This document shows positions 15,572-24,946 of a DNA stretch of 64,000 bases, piece by piece. Under the pieces are notes generated by a model. It was not told the origin of the DNA and ran no database searches. It worked only from the letters and a program-made list of their open reading frames with translations. The stretch covers positions 33,583 to 97,582 of the forward strand of contig CAKZPT010000066.1 of the NCBI GenBank assembly GCA_937139365.1, given 5' to 3'. This DNA is from an uncultured bacterium. Its GTDB lineage: Bacteria; Verrucomicrobiota; Kiritimatiellia; PWTM01. The number at the start of each line of letters is the position of its first letter. Position 1 is the first letter of the stretch. Made by a program: the position numbers and the translations under genes.

Positions 15572-15922
15572 TGGTGGAGGCGGGGGGAATCGAACCCCCG
15601 TCCGCACGGTCGTCACTCCGGCCTCTACGCGCGTAGTTCGTCTTTGCGTCTCGCCTCCCGCACTGCCGGCGAACAGGCCATGCGGGACGCCAGCGGCCAC
15701 GTAATGGTCTCGCCCCTCGCCCCGGCCACCCGGGTCTGGGGCCAGCCTGCACAACCGTTCGACCCGCTCAGCAGGCGTCGGCGGCGAACGTCGCGGACTC
15801 AGGCCGCGAGAGCCAGCTCTTCGTTGGCTGTTGTGTTGTTCCCGGATGATTTACGAGGCCAACCGGGGTCCTCGGCGCGCCACCGGAACTCCGAGCCGCA
15901 CGTCGAAACCAAGATCGCCCCC
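15572..15922 (-). ncRNA. ssrA: tmRNA (ssrA), one-piece form
   Basis: Read on the minus strand, the 5' end GGGGGCG (15922-15916) pairs with CGCCTCC (15582-15576), giving the G3-U70 pair used by alanyl-tRNA synthetase, then A and encoded CCA (15574-15572). The conserved GGTTTCGAC is at 15910-15902. The T arm GGGGG-TTCGATT-CCCCC is intact. The tag frame reads GNNTTANEELALAA and ends with TGA at 15801-15799. Length is 351 nt, normal for a non-permuted tmRNA. The product rescues stalled ribosomes together with SmpB. The gene lies 55 bases beyond the stop of the MBL hydrolase gene, same strand. Confidence 0.97.
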
Positions 15923-15977
15923 GACGTCTACGGCGGAATCCTCTCCGTTCGTTTCCGGACGGCCTTCCGAGGGGAAT

Positions 15978-16799
15978 CTACCCCGACTCGCTCGGTGCTT
16001 CAAGGCCTCTGCCAACCTCGATCCGAAGGCCGTCCCACGGGATCCCCACCCCTTCAGGTAAGATCCGGCGCGTCGCCTCATGCTCCAGCCGATGGCAGAT
16101 GTGGGTGATGTACGCGCGTCGCGCACCGACGACCGCCATCGCCGCCAGCGATTCGGACAGGCTGAAGTGGGTCGGATGGGGTTCGGGACGTAACCCGTCC
16201 AGGATCAACAGGTCGATCCCCCGCAGCCGTTCGATGGTCGCGATCGGCAGGCCGTTGCAATCGGGAAAATAGCCGACGCGGCCGCCGTCGGCCTCGACCA
16301 AGAACCCGTGGATGTCCAGCGACCCGTGGCGGCACGGCAGCGGCGTGACGGAAAGACCTCCCACACGGATGGGCCGTCCGCTGTCGAATTCGAACAGCTC
16401 GATGCGGGGACACGTGGGACCGGGCGGGCCCGGGTCGAATACGTACGCGAACGATCGCCGCACCGCGGCCAGCGACTCCGCCGAGCCCCAAACGGGGACC
16501 GCGCCGCCCTGAAGCTCGTTGATCCGCCGCAGGTCGTCGATGCCGAGGATGTGGTCCGCATGACCGTGCGTCAGAAACACCGCGTCCACCCGCCGCAGAT
16601 TGGCCGAGAGAGCCTGGATGCGGAACTCCGGCCCGACGTCGAACAAGGCCGCGTTACCGTCGGCGGATTGGACATAGAGGCTGCTCCGCGTCCGCCGATT
16701 TCGCGGATCCGGGGAGCGACAGACGTCGCAGTCGCAGCCGATAACCGGAACGCCGTGCGAGGTCCCGGTGCCGAGGAACGTCACCTGCACGCCGGCCAT
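15978..16799 (-). CDS. MBL-fold metallo-hydrolase (PhnP-like phosphodiesterase family)
   Basis: The 273-aa beta-lactamase-fold hydrolase starts at MAGVQVTFLGTG with GGGAGG upstream. The N-terminal LGTGTSHGVPVIGCDCDVC is typical of the PhnP/small-molecule phosphodiesterase branch, with additional Cys that may bind structural zinc. The di-metal motif HGHADH is at about residue 80, with PCRHGS, FPDCNG and THICHR giving further ligands. It overlaps the rsmA stop by 19 bases and closes the leuB-asd-GH16-surA-pdxA-rsmA operon. The substrate is probably a cyclic or organic phosphodiester, but this is not certain. Confidence 0.85.
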   Translation of the reverse strand: MAGVQVTFLGTGTSHGVPVIGCDCDVCRSPDPRNRRTRSSLYVQSADGNAALFDVGPEFRIQALSANLRRVDAVFLTHGHADHILGIDDLRRINELQGGAVPVWGSAESLAAVRRSFAYVFDPGPPGPTCPRIELFEFDSGRPIRVGGLSVTPLPCRHGSLDIHGFLVEADGGRVGYFPDCNGLPIATIERLRGIDLLILDGLRPEPHPTHFSLSESLAAMAVVGARRAYITHICHRLEHEATRRILPEGVGIPWDGLRIEVGRGLEAPSESG

Positions 16800-17650
16800 T
16801 CTCCTCCCTTTGGTTTGCCGCCGTGCAAAGCGTTGAAGAGGCGGGTCCATGCCGCCACATCCAGCGCCTCCGGCCGCGCGACGGGATCCACACCGGTCGC
16901 CCGAAGCCAGGTCCGTCCGTCCGTCGCCGAGCCGACCGGGATCGCACCCGCCCGATGCAGCGCGTTCCAGAGTTGCTTGCGCCGGCCGCCAAACACCGCC
17001 TTCAGAAACTCGCGAAACGCGACCGGTTCCACCGGTTCCCCCAACGGCAGATCGCGCCGGGTTAGCCGCAACAGCGTTGAGGTGACGTCCGGCGCCGGAT
17101 GGAAACAACTGGCCGGAATAGTCCGCAGCGCCTCGATCACAAAACGCCGCTGGGCGATCACCGAGAGCAGGCCGCGGCTGCGGCTGCCCGGCGGCGCCGC
17201 GAGACGCGCCGCGACCTCGCGCTGCAGCGTGACGACGATGCAGGAGGGCGGATCCGCCATCTCAAAGATTCGCATGAGGATCCTCGTCCCCGCAGAGTAT
17301 GGCAGGTTGGAGACCAGGATATCCGACGGGCCGAGATCGGCCTGCAACGCGTCCCCGAGGACGAGCTCCAGCGGCGGATGATCCCCGAGACGCGCCCGCA
17401 GCAACTCCCAGAGCCGTCGGTCTTTCTCCACCGCCCGTACCCTGGCACCCCGCGCGAGCAGTTCCTCCGTCAACGCACCGCACCCCGGACCGATTTCGAG
17501 CACGCGGTCGCCCGCGCGGACGCCGGAGGCGTCCACGATAAGCCGCGCGATGTTGCCGTCCACCAGAAAATTCTGGCCGAGCACGGAAGACGGCCGGATG
17601 CCCTGTTCCGCCAGCCAGCGGCGCACCTCGGTAGGGCGCGTGGCCTTCAT
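16781..17650 (-). CDS. rsmA: 16S rRNA (adenine1518/1519-N6)-dimethyltransferase RsmA (KsgA)
   Basis: The 289-aa SAM-dependent enzyme dimethylates two adenines in the 3'-terminal helix of 16S rRNA. Motifs: GQNFLVDGNIARLIVDAS, SAM motif VLEIGPGCGALTEELL, acidic loop VEKDRRL, catalytic SNLPYSAGT and SCFHPAPDVTSTLLRL. Length is close to the family norm. The start at 17650 shares bases with the pdxA stop (TGATG); ATG 17667 is a possible longer start. The pdxA-rsmA neighbourhood is the same as the classic surA-pdxA-ksgA cluster. Confidence 0.95.
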   Translation of the reverse strand: MKATRPTEVRRWLAEQGIRPSSVLGQNFLVDGNIARLIVDASGVRAGDRVLEIGPGCGALTEELLARGARVRAVEKDRRLWELLRARLGDHPPLELVLGDALQADLGPSDILVSNLPYSAGTRILMRIFEMADPPSCIVVTLQREVAARLAAPPGSRSRGLLSVIAQRRFVIEALRTIPASCFHPAPDVTSTLLRLTRRDLPLGEPVEPVAFREFLKAVFGGRRKQLWNALHRAGAIPVGSATDGRTWLRATGVDPVARPEALDVAAWTRLFNALHGGKPKGGEWPACR

Positions 17651-18651
17651 CACGACGGTGATGCCCATGGATTCGGCCGGCGCGCCAGGGTCGCGGCCAG
17701 CCGAATCGCCGCCGCCATGGAGCCGGCCCGCGCGCATCCACGGCCCGCGATGTCCATGGCTGTGCCGTGATCGGGAGAGGTGCGAACGAACGGCAGGCCG
17801 AGGGTCAGGTTGACGCCCTCGTCCATCGCCACGGTCTTCAGCGGCCCCAGCCCCTGGTCGTGGTACATGGCGATCACCATGGCAAACCGCCGCCGGAGCG
17901 CCGCATGAAACACCGAATCGGCGGACCAGGGGCCCGAGACGGGGAGGCCGGCCCGGCGGGCTGCGCGGATCGCGGGAGCGATCACGTCGACTTCCTCGCG
18001 ACCCAGGGCGCCGCCGTCGCCTGCGTGGGGGTTGAGACCACAGACCGCGATCTCGCCGCGCAGGCGCAGCCACCGGAGGGCACAGGTGGCCAGCCGAAAC
18101 GCCGACCGCAGGGCGGACCGAGTGATGGCGGGGGGCACGTCGCGCAACGGCAGGTGCCGGGTCACCAGCAGTACCCGCAACCGGCCACCGCACAGGAGCA
18201 TCCCCACCTCGCCGACCTTGCACAGTCGGGCCAGCAACTCCGTGTGGCCGGGCGCGCCAATCTCAGCCAATGCCCACGCCTCCTTGGAGATCGGCCCCGT
18301 GACAACGCCCGACCACCACCGGCGCCGCCATCCCTCCACAGCCGCCTCTACCCAGGCGGCGGAAGCCCGGCCGGCGTCCACCGCGACCTGGCCAGGCCGA
18401 AGACGGACGCTAGGCACGCCGGGTGGCGCCCAAACGGCGACGCGGTCGGCGTGGATGGCGTCCGGCTCAGTGACCTCCTGCGGAAGAGGAAGACGAAGGC
18501 GACGTGCCGTGGCGGCAACCACGTCGAACTGGCCGACGAGAGTGAGGCGCAGCCCGTCGGGCCAGGGAGTCATGTTCAACGCCTTCAGCGCGATCTCCGG
18601 CCCGATGCCGTTGGCATCGCCCAGCGTGAGCGCAAGACGGACAGGGGACAT
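17650..18651 (-). CDS. pdxA: 4-hydroxythreonine-4-phosphate dehydrogenase PdxA
   Basis: The 333-aa enzyme of pyridoxal 5'-phosphate synthesis (DXP-dependent route) oxidises and decarboxylates 4-phosphohydroxy-threonine with NAD(P)+. Signatures: LGDANGIGPEIALKAL, VTGPISKEA, GHTELLA (metal/substrate His), LNPHAGDGG and MYHDQGLGPLKT, then GTAMDIAG. ATG 18651 is chosen over a TTG at 18660. It lies 13 bases after the SurA-like gene and is coupled to rsmA. No PdxJ is in the window. Confidence 0.95.
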   Translation of the reverse strand: MSPVRLALTLGDANGIGPEIALKALNMTPWPDGLRLTLVGQFDVVAATARRLRLPLPQEVTEPDAIHADRVAVWAPPGVPSVRLRPGQVAVDAGRASAAWVEAAVEGWRRRWWSGVVTGPISKEAWALAEIGAPGHTELLARLCKVGEVGMLLCGGRLRVLLVTRHLPLRDVPPAITRSALRSAFRLATCALRWLRLRGEIAVCGLNPHAGDGGALGREEVDVIAPAIRAARRAGLPVSGPWSADSVFHAALRRRFAMVIAMYHDQGLGPLKTVAMDEGVNLTLGLPFVRTSPDHGTAMDIAGRGCARAGSMAAAIRLAATLARRPNPWASPS

Positions 18652-18664
18652 GACGCTCAATCGC

Positions 18665-19648
18665 TTAGGGGCGCGATTCCTGCACCACGCGCACGTAATG
18701 GCGCAGACGCAGGTCGCTCAGCCAGGCCTCCAGCCGTCGCTGCGTGGCGTCGCGGAGCAGTTCCTTTTCCAACTCGCCGGCGACCCTCTCGAACGATAGA
18801 ACGTGCGCCTCGCGGCGGCCCTCAAGGGCAAGGATGTGAAACTCCTCGCCGACTTCCACCACGAGGCTGATCTGGCCAGGGGTCATTTGGGCGACCATAG
18901 CAGCCAGCTCCGGCCGAAGCTCCGATGGCCGACGCCAGCCGAGGTCCCCTCCCTCGACGGCTGCAGGGCCCTCGGAGACCTCGCGCGCGACGGCCTCAAA
19001 GGACTCGCCCCGCAGCACCCGCTCGCGAGCGGTCTCCGCGAGTTTCCGGCGCGCGGCAGCCTCGGCGTCGGACTTTCCTCTGCGTATGGCGATCAGACGC
19101 GCGCGGACCTGTTCCGGCTGACGGTAGGATTCGAGCCGGGCCTCGTAGGCCGCTCTGACCTCGGCGGGCGACACGGAGACGCGGTCCGTTACCTCCTGCC
19201 GCCGCAGCAGCATCACCCTCAGGTCGCCGCGGATCTGGTCCCGGTATTCGGCATACAACAGGCCGTCTGCGGCCAACGCCGCGAGAAACGCGGTCCGGTC
19301 ACCGGCGAATCGTTCCCGCACGATCTGGTTGATCTGCGCGTCGAGAGCCTGGTCTGGCAGATCCAGCTTGCGACGTTCGGCCTCGGCGAGGATGAGTTCG
19401 CGCTCGATCAGCGCTTTCAGCCCCTCCCGGTAGTTGCGATCAAGCGCCTTCTCCAGCTCGACGCCTGAAAGGTGGCGGGCGGCCTGGCGGTCCGCCTGCA
19501 GAACGTAGCGTAGCACATCGCTGATCAGGATGGAGCGATCGTTGACAAAGGCGGCGTGGCCGTCGAGGACCACCGTCTCCCCCACGGCTGCAGCGGCCCG
19601 GACCGCGACGGCGACAACGACCGGAATCCAGCGGTTCACGCCGGGCAT
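18665..19648 (-). CDS. periplasmic peptidyl-prolyl isomerase / chaperone, SurA-like
   Basis: The 327-aa exported protein has an N-terminal hydrophobic signal (about residues 5-22), a helical SurA-N-like chaperone region rich in charged residues (about 40-170) and a parvulin domain (about 180-290) with EGPAAVEGGDLGWRR and MTPGQISLVVEVG. SurA-type proteins escort outer-membrane proteins. Its place directly before pdxA and rsmA repeats the surA-pdxA-ksgA order of proteobacteria and strengthens the call. It lies 10 bases after the GH16 gene. Confidence 0.87.
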   Translation of the reverse strand: MPGVNRWIPVVVAVAVRAAAAVGETVVLDGHAAFVNDRSILISDVLRYVLQADRQAARHLSGVELEKALDRNYREGLKALIERELILAEAERRKLDLPDQALDAQINQIVRERFAGDRTAFLAALAADGLLYAEYRDQIRGDLRVMLLRRQEVTDRVSVSPAEVRAAYEARLESYRQPEQVRARLIAIRRGKSDAEAAARRKLAETARERVLRGESFEAVAREVSEGPAAVEGGDLGWRRPSELRPELAAMVAQMTPGQISLVVEVGEEFHILALEGRREAHVLSFERVAGELEKELLRDATQRRLEAWLSDLRLRHYVRVVQESRP

Positions 19649-19658
19649 TTTCCGCGCA

Positions 19659-20495
19659 TCACTGGGCCTTTTTCAAACCGGCCGCCGATCCCGACAGCTC
19701 GCTGCCGGGTACGTCGTCATCCACGAACATGCGAACGTAATCGACCTCGAAGCGGGCCCGAGTCATAGCCTCGTCAATGCCCTTCTGCCCGCCCCACGTC
19801 CCGCCGATCGCGAGGTTGATCAGAGGATACTGCGGGGCGTCGTACGGCCATGCGTCGATGTCGGCCGCGGGCTCCCGGCGGAACACGAACCGTTCAACGC
19901 CATCCACCTCGAACCGGACGTGGTCGGGCCGGACGTCGACGGCGTAGACGTGGAAGTCGCGGGAGACGCCCGGCAGGCGGAACTTTGCGCTCTTATGGGT
20001 GCCGAGCCGGTGGTTGTAGCGGCCGGTGTGGACGGTGGTGTGGATGACATCGGGATCGAAGCCGACAAACTCCATGATGTCGATTTCACCCCGCCGGGGC
20101 CAGGGCAAGGGCGGCTCGTGCACGCCCATCGTCCACAGAGCAGGCCACACGCCGCGGCCTTCGGGGAGTTTCGCGCGGGTCTCGATGCGGCCGTACCGGA
20201 GGTGCAGCCGCCCCAGCGTGATCAGGCTGGCCGACGTCCACTCGCTGCCTTTCCATGGCTCGCGACGCGCCTCGATCACCAACCGGCCGTTCTCCACACG
20301 CGCGTTTTCCGGGCGGTTGCGGGTGTAGAACTGCGCCTCACGGTTGCGGACCTTGCCTTCCTCGTAGTCCCATACGGCCGGATCGGGGCGGCCGTCGCGA
20401 TCGAATTCGTCACACCACGCCAGCCGCCATCCTGCGCCGGCCGGAACAACAACGGAAACTGCGGCGGCCACCATCCAACGAATGTATCCGAACAT
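19659..20495 (-). CDS. secreted glycoside hydrolase family 16 (beta-glucanase-like)
   Basis: The 278-aa enzyme has an N-terminal signal peptide (about residues 1-26). The catalytic core shows the GH16 signature GEIDIMEF with nucleophile and acid/base Glu in the E-x-D-x-x-E pattern, preceded by GVWPALWTMG and followed by HTTVHTG and FHVYAVDVRPDHVRFEVDG. Family members cleave beta-1,3 or beta-1,3-1,4 glucans, agar or carrageenan; specificity cannot be told here. Start 20495 is preceded by a G-rich ribosome site. It sits oddly between asd and the surA-like gene, within an otherwise housekeeping operon. Confidence 0.92.
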   Translation of the reverse strand: MFGYIRWMVAAAVSVVVPAGAGWRLAWCDEFDRDGRPDPAVWDYEEGKVRNREAQFYTRNRPENARVENGRLVIEARREPWKGSEWTSASLITLGRLHLRYGRIETRAKLPEGRGVWPALWTMGVHEPPLPWPRRGEIDIMEFVGFDPDVIHTTVHTGRYNHRLGTHKSAKFRLPGVSRDFHVYAVDVRPDHVRFEVDGVERFVFRREPAADIDAWPYDAPQYPLINLAIGGTWGGQKGIDEAMTRARFEVDYVRMFVDDDVPGSELSGSAAGLKKAQ

Positions 20496-20547
20496 AGCCA
20501 CCCCCCCGTTCGCGCTCACGGCGGCGACGAGTCCTTGCACGCGCGAC

Positions 20548-21567
20548 TCAGCGCAACCCGCGGCGGATCATCTCCTCGGCGATCTGGATGGCATTCTGGG
20601 CCGCGCCCTTCCAGATGTTGTCGCCGCTGCACCACAGGGCCAGACCGTTCTCCGCGCTGGGGTCACGCCGGATGCGTCCGACGAGCACCTCATAGCGGCC
20701 CGAGGCCGCGATCGGCATTGGGTACACGGCCTTCGCCGGGTCGTCCGCGACCTCCACCCCCGGCGCGGTGGCGAGCAGCCGGCGCGCCTCGGCCGGATCC
20801 AAGGGGCGATGGAACTCCGCATGGATCGCGATGCTGTGGCCGTTGAAGACCGGCACCCGGACGCAGGTGGTGCTGATGCGGATCGAGGAATCGCCCAGAA
20901 TCTTGTGCGTCTCCCGGCGCATCTTCACCTCCTCGGTGCTTTCGCCGGAGTCGTCCTTGAACGAGCCTACGGACGGCAGCAGGTTGAAGGCGATCCGGTG
21001 CGGGTAGACCTCGGGCGCTAGTGTCCGGCCCTCGGCCCATGCGCGCACTTGCAAGTCGAGCTCGCGAACGGCGGCGCTGCCGGTCCCGGAGACCGCCTGG
21101 TACGTGCAGGCGATGAACCGCCGCAGAACCGCCGCGCGGTGGAGGGCGGCCAGCGGCATCAACGCGATGATCGTGCTGCAGTTCGGATTGGCGATAAAGC
21201 CCTGGTGGGACGCGAGGGCGTCGGCGTTGATCTCCGGCACCACCAGCGGGACCCGAGGGTCCATCCGGAAATCGTCGCCGTTGTCGATGACGATTGCGCC
21301 GCGGCGCACGGCCTCCCAACCCAACGTCTGCGACGCGCCCTTGTCGCCCTCCGTGCCGGCGAAGAACGCGAAGTCCACCCCGTCGAATTCCTCTGCGGAG
21401 GCCGCGCGCACCTCGTAGGCAACGCCATCGATCGTCTCCGTCCGCGGTCGGCGGGCCAGCACCTTCAGCGACCGCACCGGAAATTTACGCGCCGCCAGGA
21501 GCCGAATCATTTCCGTCCCAACCGCGCCGACCCCGACCACCGCAACGCTGTATGCGCGACCGCTCAT
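20548..21567 (-). CDS. asd: aspartate-semialdehyde dehydrogenase
   Basis: The 339-aa NADP-dependent enzyme reduces aspartyl phosphate in the lysine/threonine/methionine pathway. The N-terminal Rossmann motif is VAVVGVGAVGTEMIRLL; the catalytic Cys is in IANPNCSTIIALMPL (about residue 128); RVPVFNGHS marks the C-terminal domain. GGAGG precedes ATG 21567; a start at 21588 would overlap leuB and is less likely. It lies 17 bases after leuB, a leuB-asd order also known in several proteobacteria. Confidence 0.95.
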   Translation of the reverse strand: MSGRAYSVAVVGVGAVGTEMIRLLAARKFPVRSLKVLARRPRTETIDGVAYEVRAASAEEFDGVDFAFFAGTEGDKGASQTLGWEAVRRGAIVIDNGDDFRMDPRVPLVVPEINADALASHQGFIANPNCSTIIALMPLAALHRAAVLRRFIACTYQAVSGTGSAAVRELDLQVRAWAEGRTLAPEVYPHRIAFNLLPSVGSFKDDSGESTEEVKMRRETHKILGDSSIRISTTCVRVPVFNGHSIAIHAEFHRPLDPAEARRLLATAPGVEVADDPAKAVYPMPIAASGRYEVLVGRIRRDPSAENGLALWCSGDNIWKGAAQNAIQIAEEMIRRGLR

Positions 21568-21584
21568 TTCGTCATCCTCCTGCC

Positions 21585-22661
21585 TCACGCGGCGCTTCCG
21601 GCCGCGACGTGTTCAACCACCATGTCGCCCACTTCCGTCGTGCCGTAACCCATCCGCCCAGCGGCCAGGCTCTTCAGCTTCCGGGCGATGACATGCATCA
21701 CGGCCTGTTCGACGGCCTCGGCCGCGCGCTCCTCGCCCACGTGCTTGAGCAACATGCCGCCCGCACAGATCGCGGCCAGGGGATTGATCACGTTTTGGCC
21801 CGTGTACTTCGGCGCCGACCCGCCGATCGGCTCGAACATGCTGACGCCTTCGGGGTTGATGTTGCCACCGGCCGCGATCCCCATCCCGCCCTGCGTGATG
21901 GCCGCCAGGTCGGTGATGATGTCTCCGAACATGTTCCCGGTGACGATCACGTCAAACCACTCCGGGTTCTTCACCATCCACATGCACGTCGCGTCCACGT
22001 GGTAGTATTCGCGCTTCACGTCGGGGAACTCCCGCGCGCCCATCTCGTGAAACGCCCGCTCCCAGAGGTCATAGATATACGTCAGCACGTTGGTTTTGCC
22101 GCAAAGCGCGAGGGTCTTGCGCGGACGGCGTCGGGCCAGCTGAAAAGCATAACGGAGGCAGCGGTCCACCTGGTGCCGCGTGTAGACGCTGGTCTGGATG
22201 GCGACCTCGTGGGGCGTGCCGCGCATGCTGAACCCGCCCGCCCCGCAGTACAGGTCGCCGGTGTTCTCACGAACGACCACGTAGTCGATGTGCTCCGGCC
22301 CCTTGTCCTTCAGGGGGCACTCGACGCCGGGGTAAAGCTTCACGGGCCGCAGATTGATATACTGGTCGAACTCAAACCGGATGCGCAACAGAATACCTTT
22401 CTCCAAGATGCCTGGCTTGACGTCCGGGTGTCCGATCGCGCCCAGCAGGATCGCGTCAAATCTCCGCAGCGCATTGAGGTCGGAGTCCGTCAGCAGCTCC
22501 CCCGTGCGCAGATAGCGCTCCCCGCCGAAATCAAAATCCTGAAGGTCGAGTTTGAAAGCGAACCGGCCGGCGGCGGCCTTCAGGACCTTGACCGCCTCGC
22601 GGACCACCTCCGGCCCCGTGCCGTCGCCGCCGATCACCGCGATTTTGTACGTCCGACTCAT
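21585..22661 (-). CDS. leuB: 3-isopropylmalate dehydrogenase
   Basis: The 358-aa beta-decarboxylating dehydrogenase of leucine synthesis has [12 protein letters not shown] at the N-terminus, substrate-site [22 protein letters not shown], and metal/NAD motifs [15 protein letters not shown] and [25 protein letters not shown] is typical of the LeuB branch seen in PVC bacteria. GGAG precedes ATG 22661. It is the first gene of a seven-gene minus-strand operon. A related tartrate or homoisocitrate dehydrogenase role cannot be fully excluded because leuCD are not in the window. Confidence 0.9.
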   Translation of the reverse strand: MSRTYKIAVIGGDGTGPEVVREAVKVLKAAAGRFAFKLDLQDFDFGGERYLRTGELLTDSDLNALRRFDAILLGAIGHPDVKPGILEKGILLRIRFEFDQYINLRPVKLYPGVECPLKDKGPEHIDYVVVRENTGDLYCGAGGFSMRGTPHEVAIQTSVYTRHQVDRCLRYAFQLARRRPRKTLALCGKTNVLTYIYDLWERAFHEMGAREFPDVKREYYHVDATCMWMVKNPEWFDVIVTGNMFGDIITDLAAITQGGMGIAAGGNINPEGVSMFEPIGGSAPKYTGQNVINPLAAICAGGMLLKHVGEERAAEAVEQAVMHVIARKLKSLAAGRMGYGTTEVGDMVVEHVAAGSAA

Positions 22662-22785
22662 CTACGCTCTCCGCCCCCGACGTCGCTGGGCACGCCGGGA
22701 GGGCGGTTTATTCTACGGCCGGCCTCGCCCCACGCAAGCCGGTCTTTCGGCCGCCCTCGAGGCGGATGGCGATCCAGACGGGGGA

Positions 22786-23862
22786 TCAACCGGCGGTGGG
22801 GGCTTCCCCCATCCCGCATGGCTTCCCAGACCGGCCCGCCGGCCGCCGGGCCGACCGGACATCGTCGCGCGGTGCGCGGCCGTACCGGCGGCGGTAGAGC
22901 GTGGCAAAGTACTGGCTACTCGAAAAACCGCAGTCCAACGCGATCTCCGTGATCGAACGCCCTTTTGGCTCACCGAGAAGCTCGCAGGCCCGCTCGAGGC
23001 GCCGGCGGATCAGAAACTGCACCGGTGACAGGCCGGTCAGTTGCCGGACATAGAACGCAAACCGGGTCCGTCGGAGCCCCGCCGACTCGGCCAGCCGGCC
23101 CAGTGTCCAGGGTTGGTCCAGCGAGGCGACCACCTCAGCGAGCACCATGGCCACCGTACGCTCCGCACGGGTCAGCGAAAGCTTCTCCGGCACGTTCTGG
23201 CCCCTCAACAGATCGAGCGTGTCCACAAGAAGCCCGTTGATCTCCAGCGCCAGCCGGCTGGCCACTGCGCGACCGCTCGCCTCCCCTCCGACCAGCCGTC
23301 CGATCCTCTCAAAACGCCCCCCCAGCACCGGAGCCGACCACACCGGCCGTTCGCAGCAACGCAGACGGCGGGTCAATTCGCCGAGGTCGTCCGGCGACAA
23401 CGCCACCCATGTCGGCCATCGCCAGGGCTGGTGCGGGCGCCGCACGCCGACGTCCAGGATCAGCCAATGGAGCCGCCCTGCGGTGACCCGCGGTAGACCG
23501 ACCCGGTGCGGCTGCCATGGGCGCGTAACCGTCAGCGCGCCGGCTTCAAGCGCGTAACGTCGGCGGCCGACGCCAAAGCCCAGACGTCCCCGCTCGAGGT
23601 AGGTCAACTCCACTCCCTCGTTTCGATGTTCCAGGAGACCCCACGACTGGTCGCGCCCCGCGTCCCAGAAACCAATGCTGCGCACGCCGGGCAGGATTCC
23701 CGCTGGCAACGGCCGGCCCGGATAGGGCGCGCGGGCCAGCGCAGCCAGCCGCACCTCCCCACGGCGCATCGCCGCCGCCAATGGCGTGCAGGTGTCGGCG
23801 AGGTACGTGCGCGATGGCTCGATAAAGGCCGCCGGCCTGTTCCGCCCGAAGGAATCATCCAT
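22786..23862 (-). CDS. AraC/XylS family transcriptional regulator
   Basis: The 358-aa regulator has an N-terminal cupin-like effector domain (GVELTYLERGRLGF and WQPHRVGLPR, about residues 70-130) and a C-terminal double helix-turn-helix (about 240-335: WTLGRLAESAGLRRTRFAFY and ITEIALDCGFSSSQYFATLYRRRYG). It is transcribed away from the sugar isomerase and Gfo/Idh genes, so it probably controls them in response to a carbohydrate. The start at ATG 23862 is preferred to TTG 23868. Confidence 0.9.
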   Translation of the reverse strand: MDDSFGRNRPAAFIEPSRTYLADTCTPLAAAMRRGEVRLAALARAPYPGRPLPAGILPGVRSIGFWDAGRDQSWGLLEHRNEGVELTYLERGRLGFGVGRRRYALEAGALTVTRPWQPHRVGLPRVTAGRLHWLILDVGVRRPHQPWRWPTWVALSPDDLGELTRRLRCCERPVWSAPVLGGRFERIGRLVGGEASGRAVASRLALEINGLLVDTLDLLRGQNVPEKLSLTRAERTVAMVLAEVVASLDQPWTLGRLAESAGLRRTRFAFYVRQLTGLSPVQFLIRRRLERACELLGEPKGRSITEIALDCGFSSSQYFATLYRRRYGRAPRDDVRSARRPAGRSGKPCGMGEAPTAG

Positions 23863-23980
23863 GTTCAATTTTCACCACTGGCGATTTTTGGAAGACAACC
23901 TCGTGCGGACGGCCGATTATCGCGTGCGTGTCACAGGGCCGGGCCGACGGGCAGCTCGGCACCTGGGCCGGAGGTCGGAC

Positions 23981-24814
23981 ATGGCGCGACTGGCGATCGG
24001 AGTGAATCTGGAATTCGTCCGGCACGATGACAAGCCGTTCGAATGGGGTGCACGGAAGGCGGCGGAGCTCGGGTTCGAGTACATCGAGCCGATGGTGCAT
24101 TGGGGCCGCGAGCTGCTGAGCGAGGCCGGCTATTTCCACAGCGTCTCGATGCTCGACGACCCTTTCCGTGTCCGACGGGCCTGCGCAGCGGCCGGCGTGA
24201 AGCTGTCCGGTTTCAGCGCCCACACGCCACTGTGCCAACCGGAGATCGGTGTCGAATACCTGAAGCAGGCCATCCGGTTCGCCGCGGAATGCGGCGCGGC
24301 GGTCGTCAACACCGACGAGGGCCCCAAACCGGCGTGGACTACGGAGGCCGAGGACCATGTCCTGATGCGGTACACCCTTTGCGAATCGGCCCGCGTCGCC
24401 GAACCGCGCGGCATCCGGATCGGACTGGAACCCCACCCGCAATACAGCCGGACACCCGAGGGACTGGACCGCATCCAAGGGCGGGTCGACAGCCCCGCCC
24501 TAGGCATCAACTTCGACACGGGCAACAGCTACCTGGCCGGGCAGGATCCGTACGCCTGGCTGGAACGGGTCGTGGGGCGGCTGGTCCACCTGCATGCCAA
24601 GGACATCTCCCTGCGGCAATCGGAGGCGGAGCGCGGCAAGGTGGCGGGCACGCCCGTTGGGTGTGCCTGCGGCGATGGGGTGATCGACTGGGACCGCGTC
24701 GCAACGATCTGCCGACGGGCGCCGGTGGAGGTGTTGGTGCTCTCGGTAGAGTGCGGCACCGTGGATCAGGCCGCCCGCAGCATCGAGCACTTGAGGAAGG
24801 TACTGGCGGCGTGA
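23981..24814 (+). CDS. sugar phosphate isomerase/epimerase (xylose-isomerase-like TIM barrel)
   Basis: The 277-aa AP-endonuclease-2-like TIM barrel starts at MARLAIGVNLEF, with GGAGG seven bases upstream. Typical metal and substrate elements are ELGFEYIEPMVHWG, GLEPHPQYSRT (Glu ligand), NFDTGNSYLAGQDP, and LVHLHAKD (His and Asp ligands). Such enzymes act on inositols, keto-sugars or hydroxypyruvate, often beside Gfo/Idh/MocA oxidoreductases as here. It is divergent from the AraC regulator. Confidence 0.87.
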   Translation: MARLAIGVNLEFVRHDDKPFEWGARKAAELGFEYIEPMVHWGRELLSEAGYFHSVSMLDDPFRVRRACAAAGVKLSGFSAHTPLCQPEIGVEYLKQAIRFAAECGAAVVNTDEGPKPAWTTEAEDHVLMRYTLCESARVAEPRGIRIGLEPHPQYSRTPEGLDRIQGRVDSPALGINFDTGNSYLAGQDPYAWLERVVGRLVHLHAKDISLRQSEAERGKVAGTPVGCACGDGVIDWDRVATICRRAPVEVLVLSVECGTVDQAARSIEHLRKVLAA

Positions 24815-24946
24815 ACTCGCGCACCCCGCCGGTTGCTTGATCGCTGTGGGCCGGACCGGCGAACGGGTCAGCCCGTCCGGAGGACCATGATTACGCGGGG
24901 CGAGGATGTGAGGGTGCGATGCGGCCGGACGGCCGGGAGGTAAGCC

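Noticed and set aside
15652..15658. Second copy of the tmRNA acceptor partner (GGAGGCG on the minus strand), suggesting a permuted two-piece tmRNA
   Set aside because: The true 5' end GGGGGCG with GGTTTCGAC is at 15922-15902 and pairs fully with the 3' end; gene order is the normal one-piece order.
15394..15704. Plus-strand frames with a GGIEPPSARS-like peptide
   Set aside because: They translate the complement of the tmRNA 3' end; no family motif.
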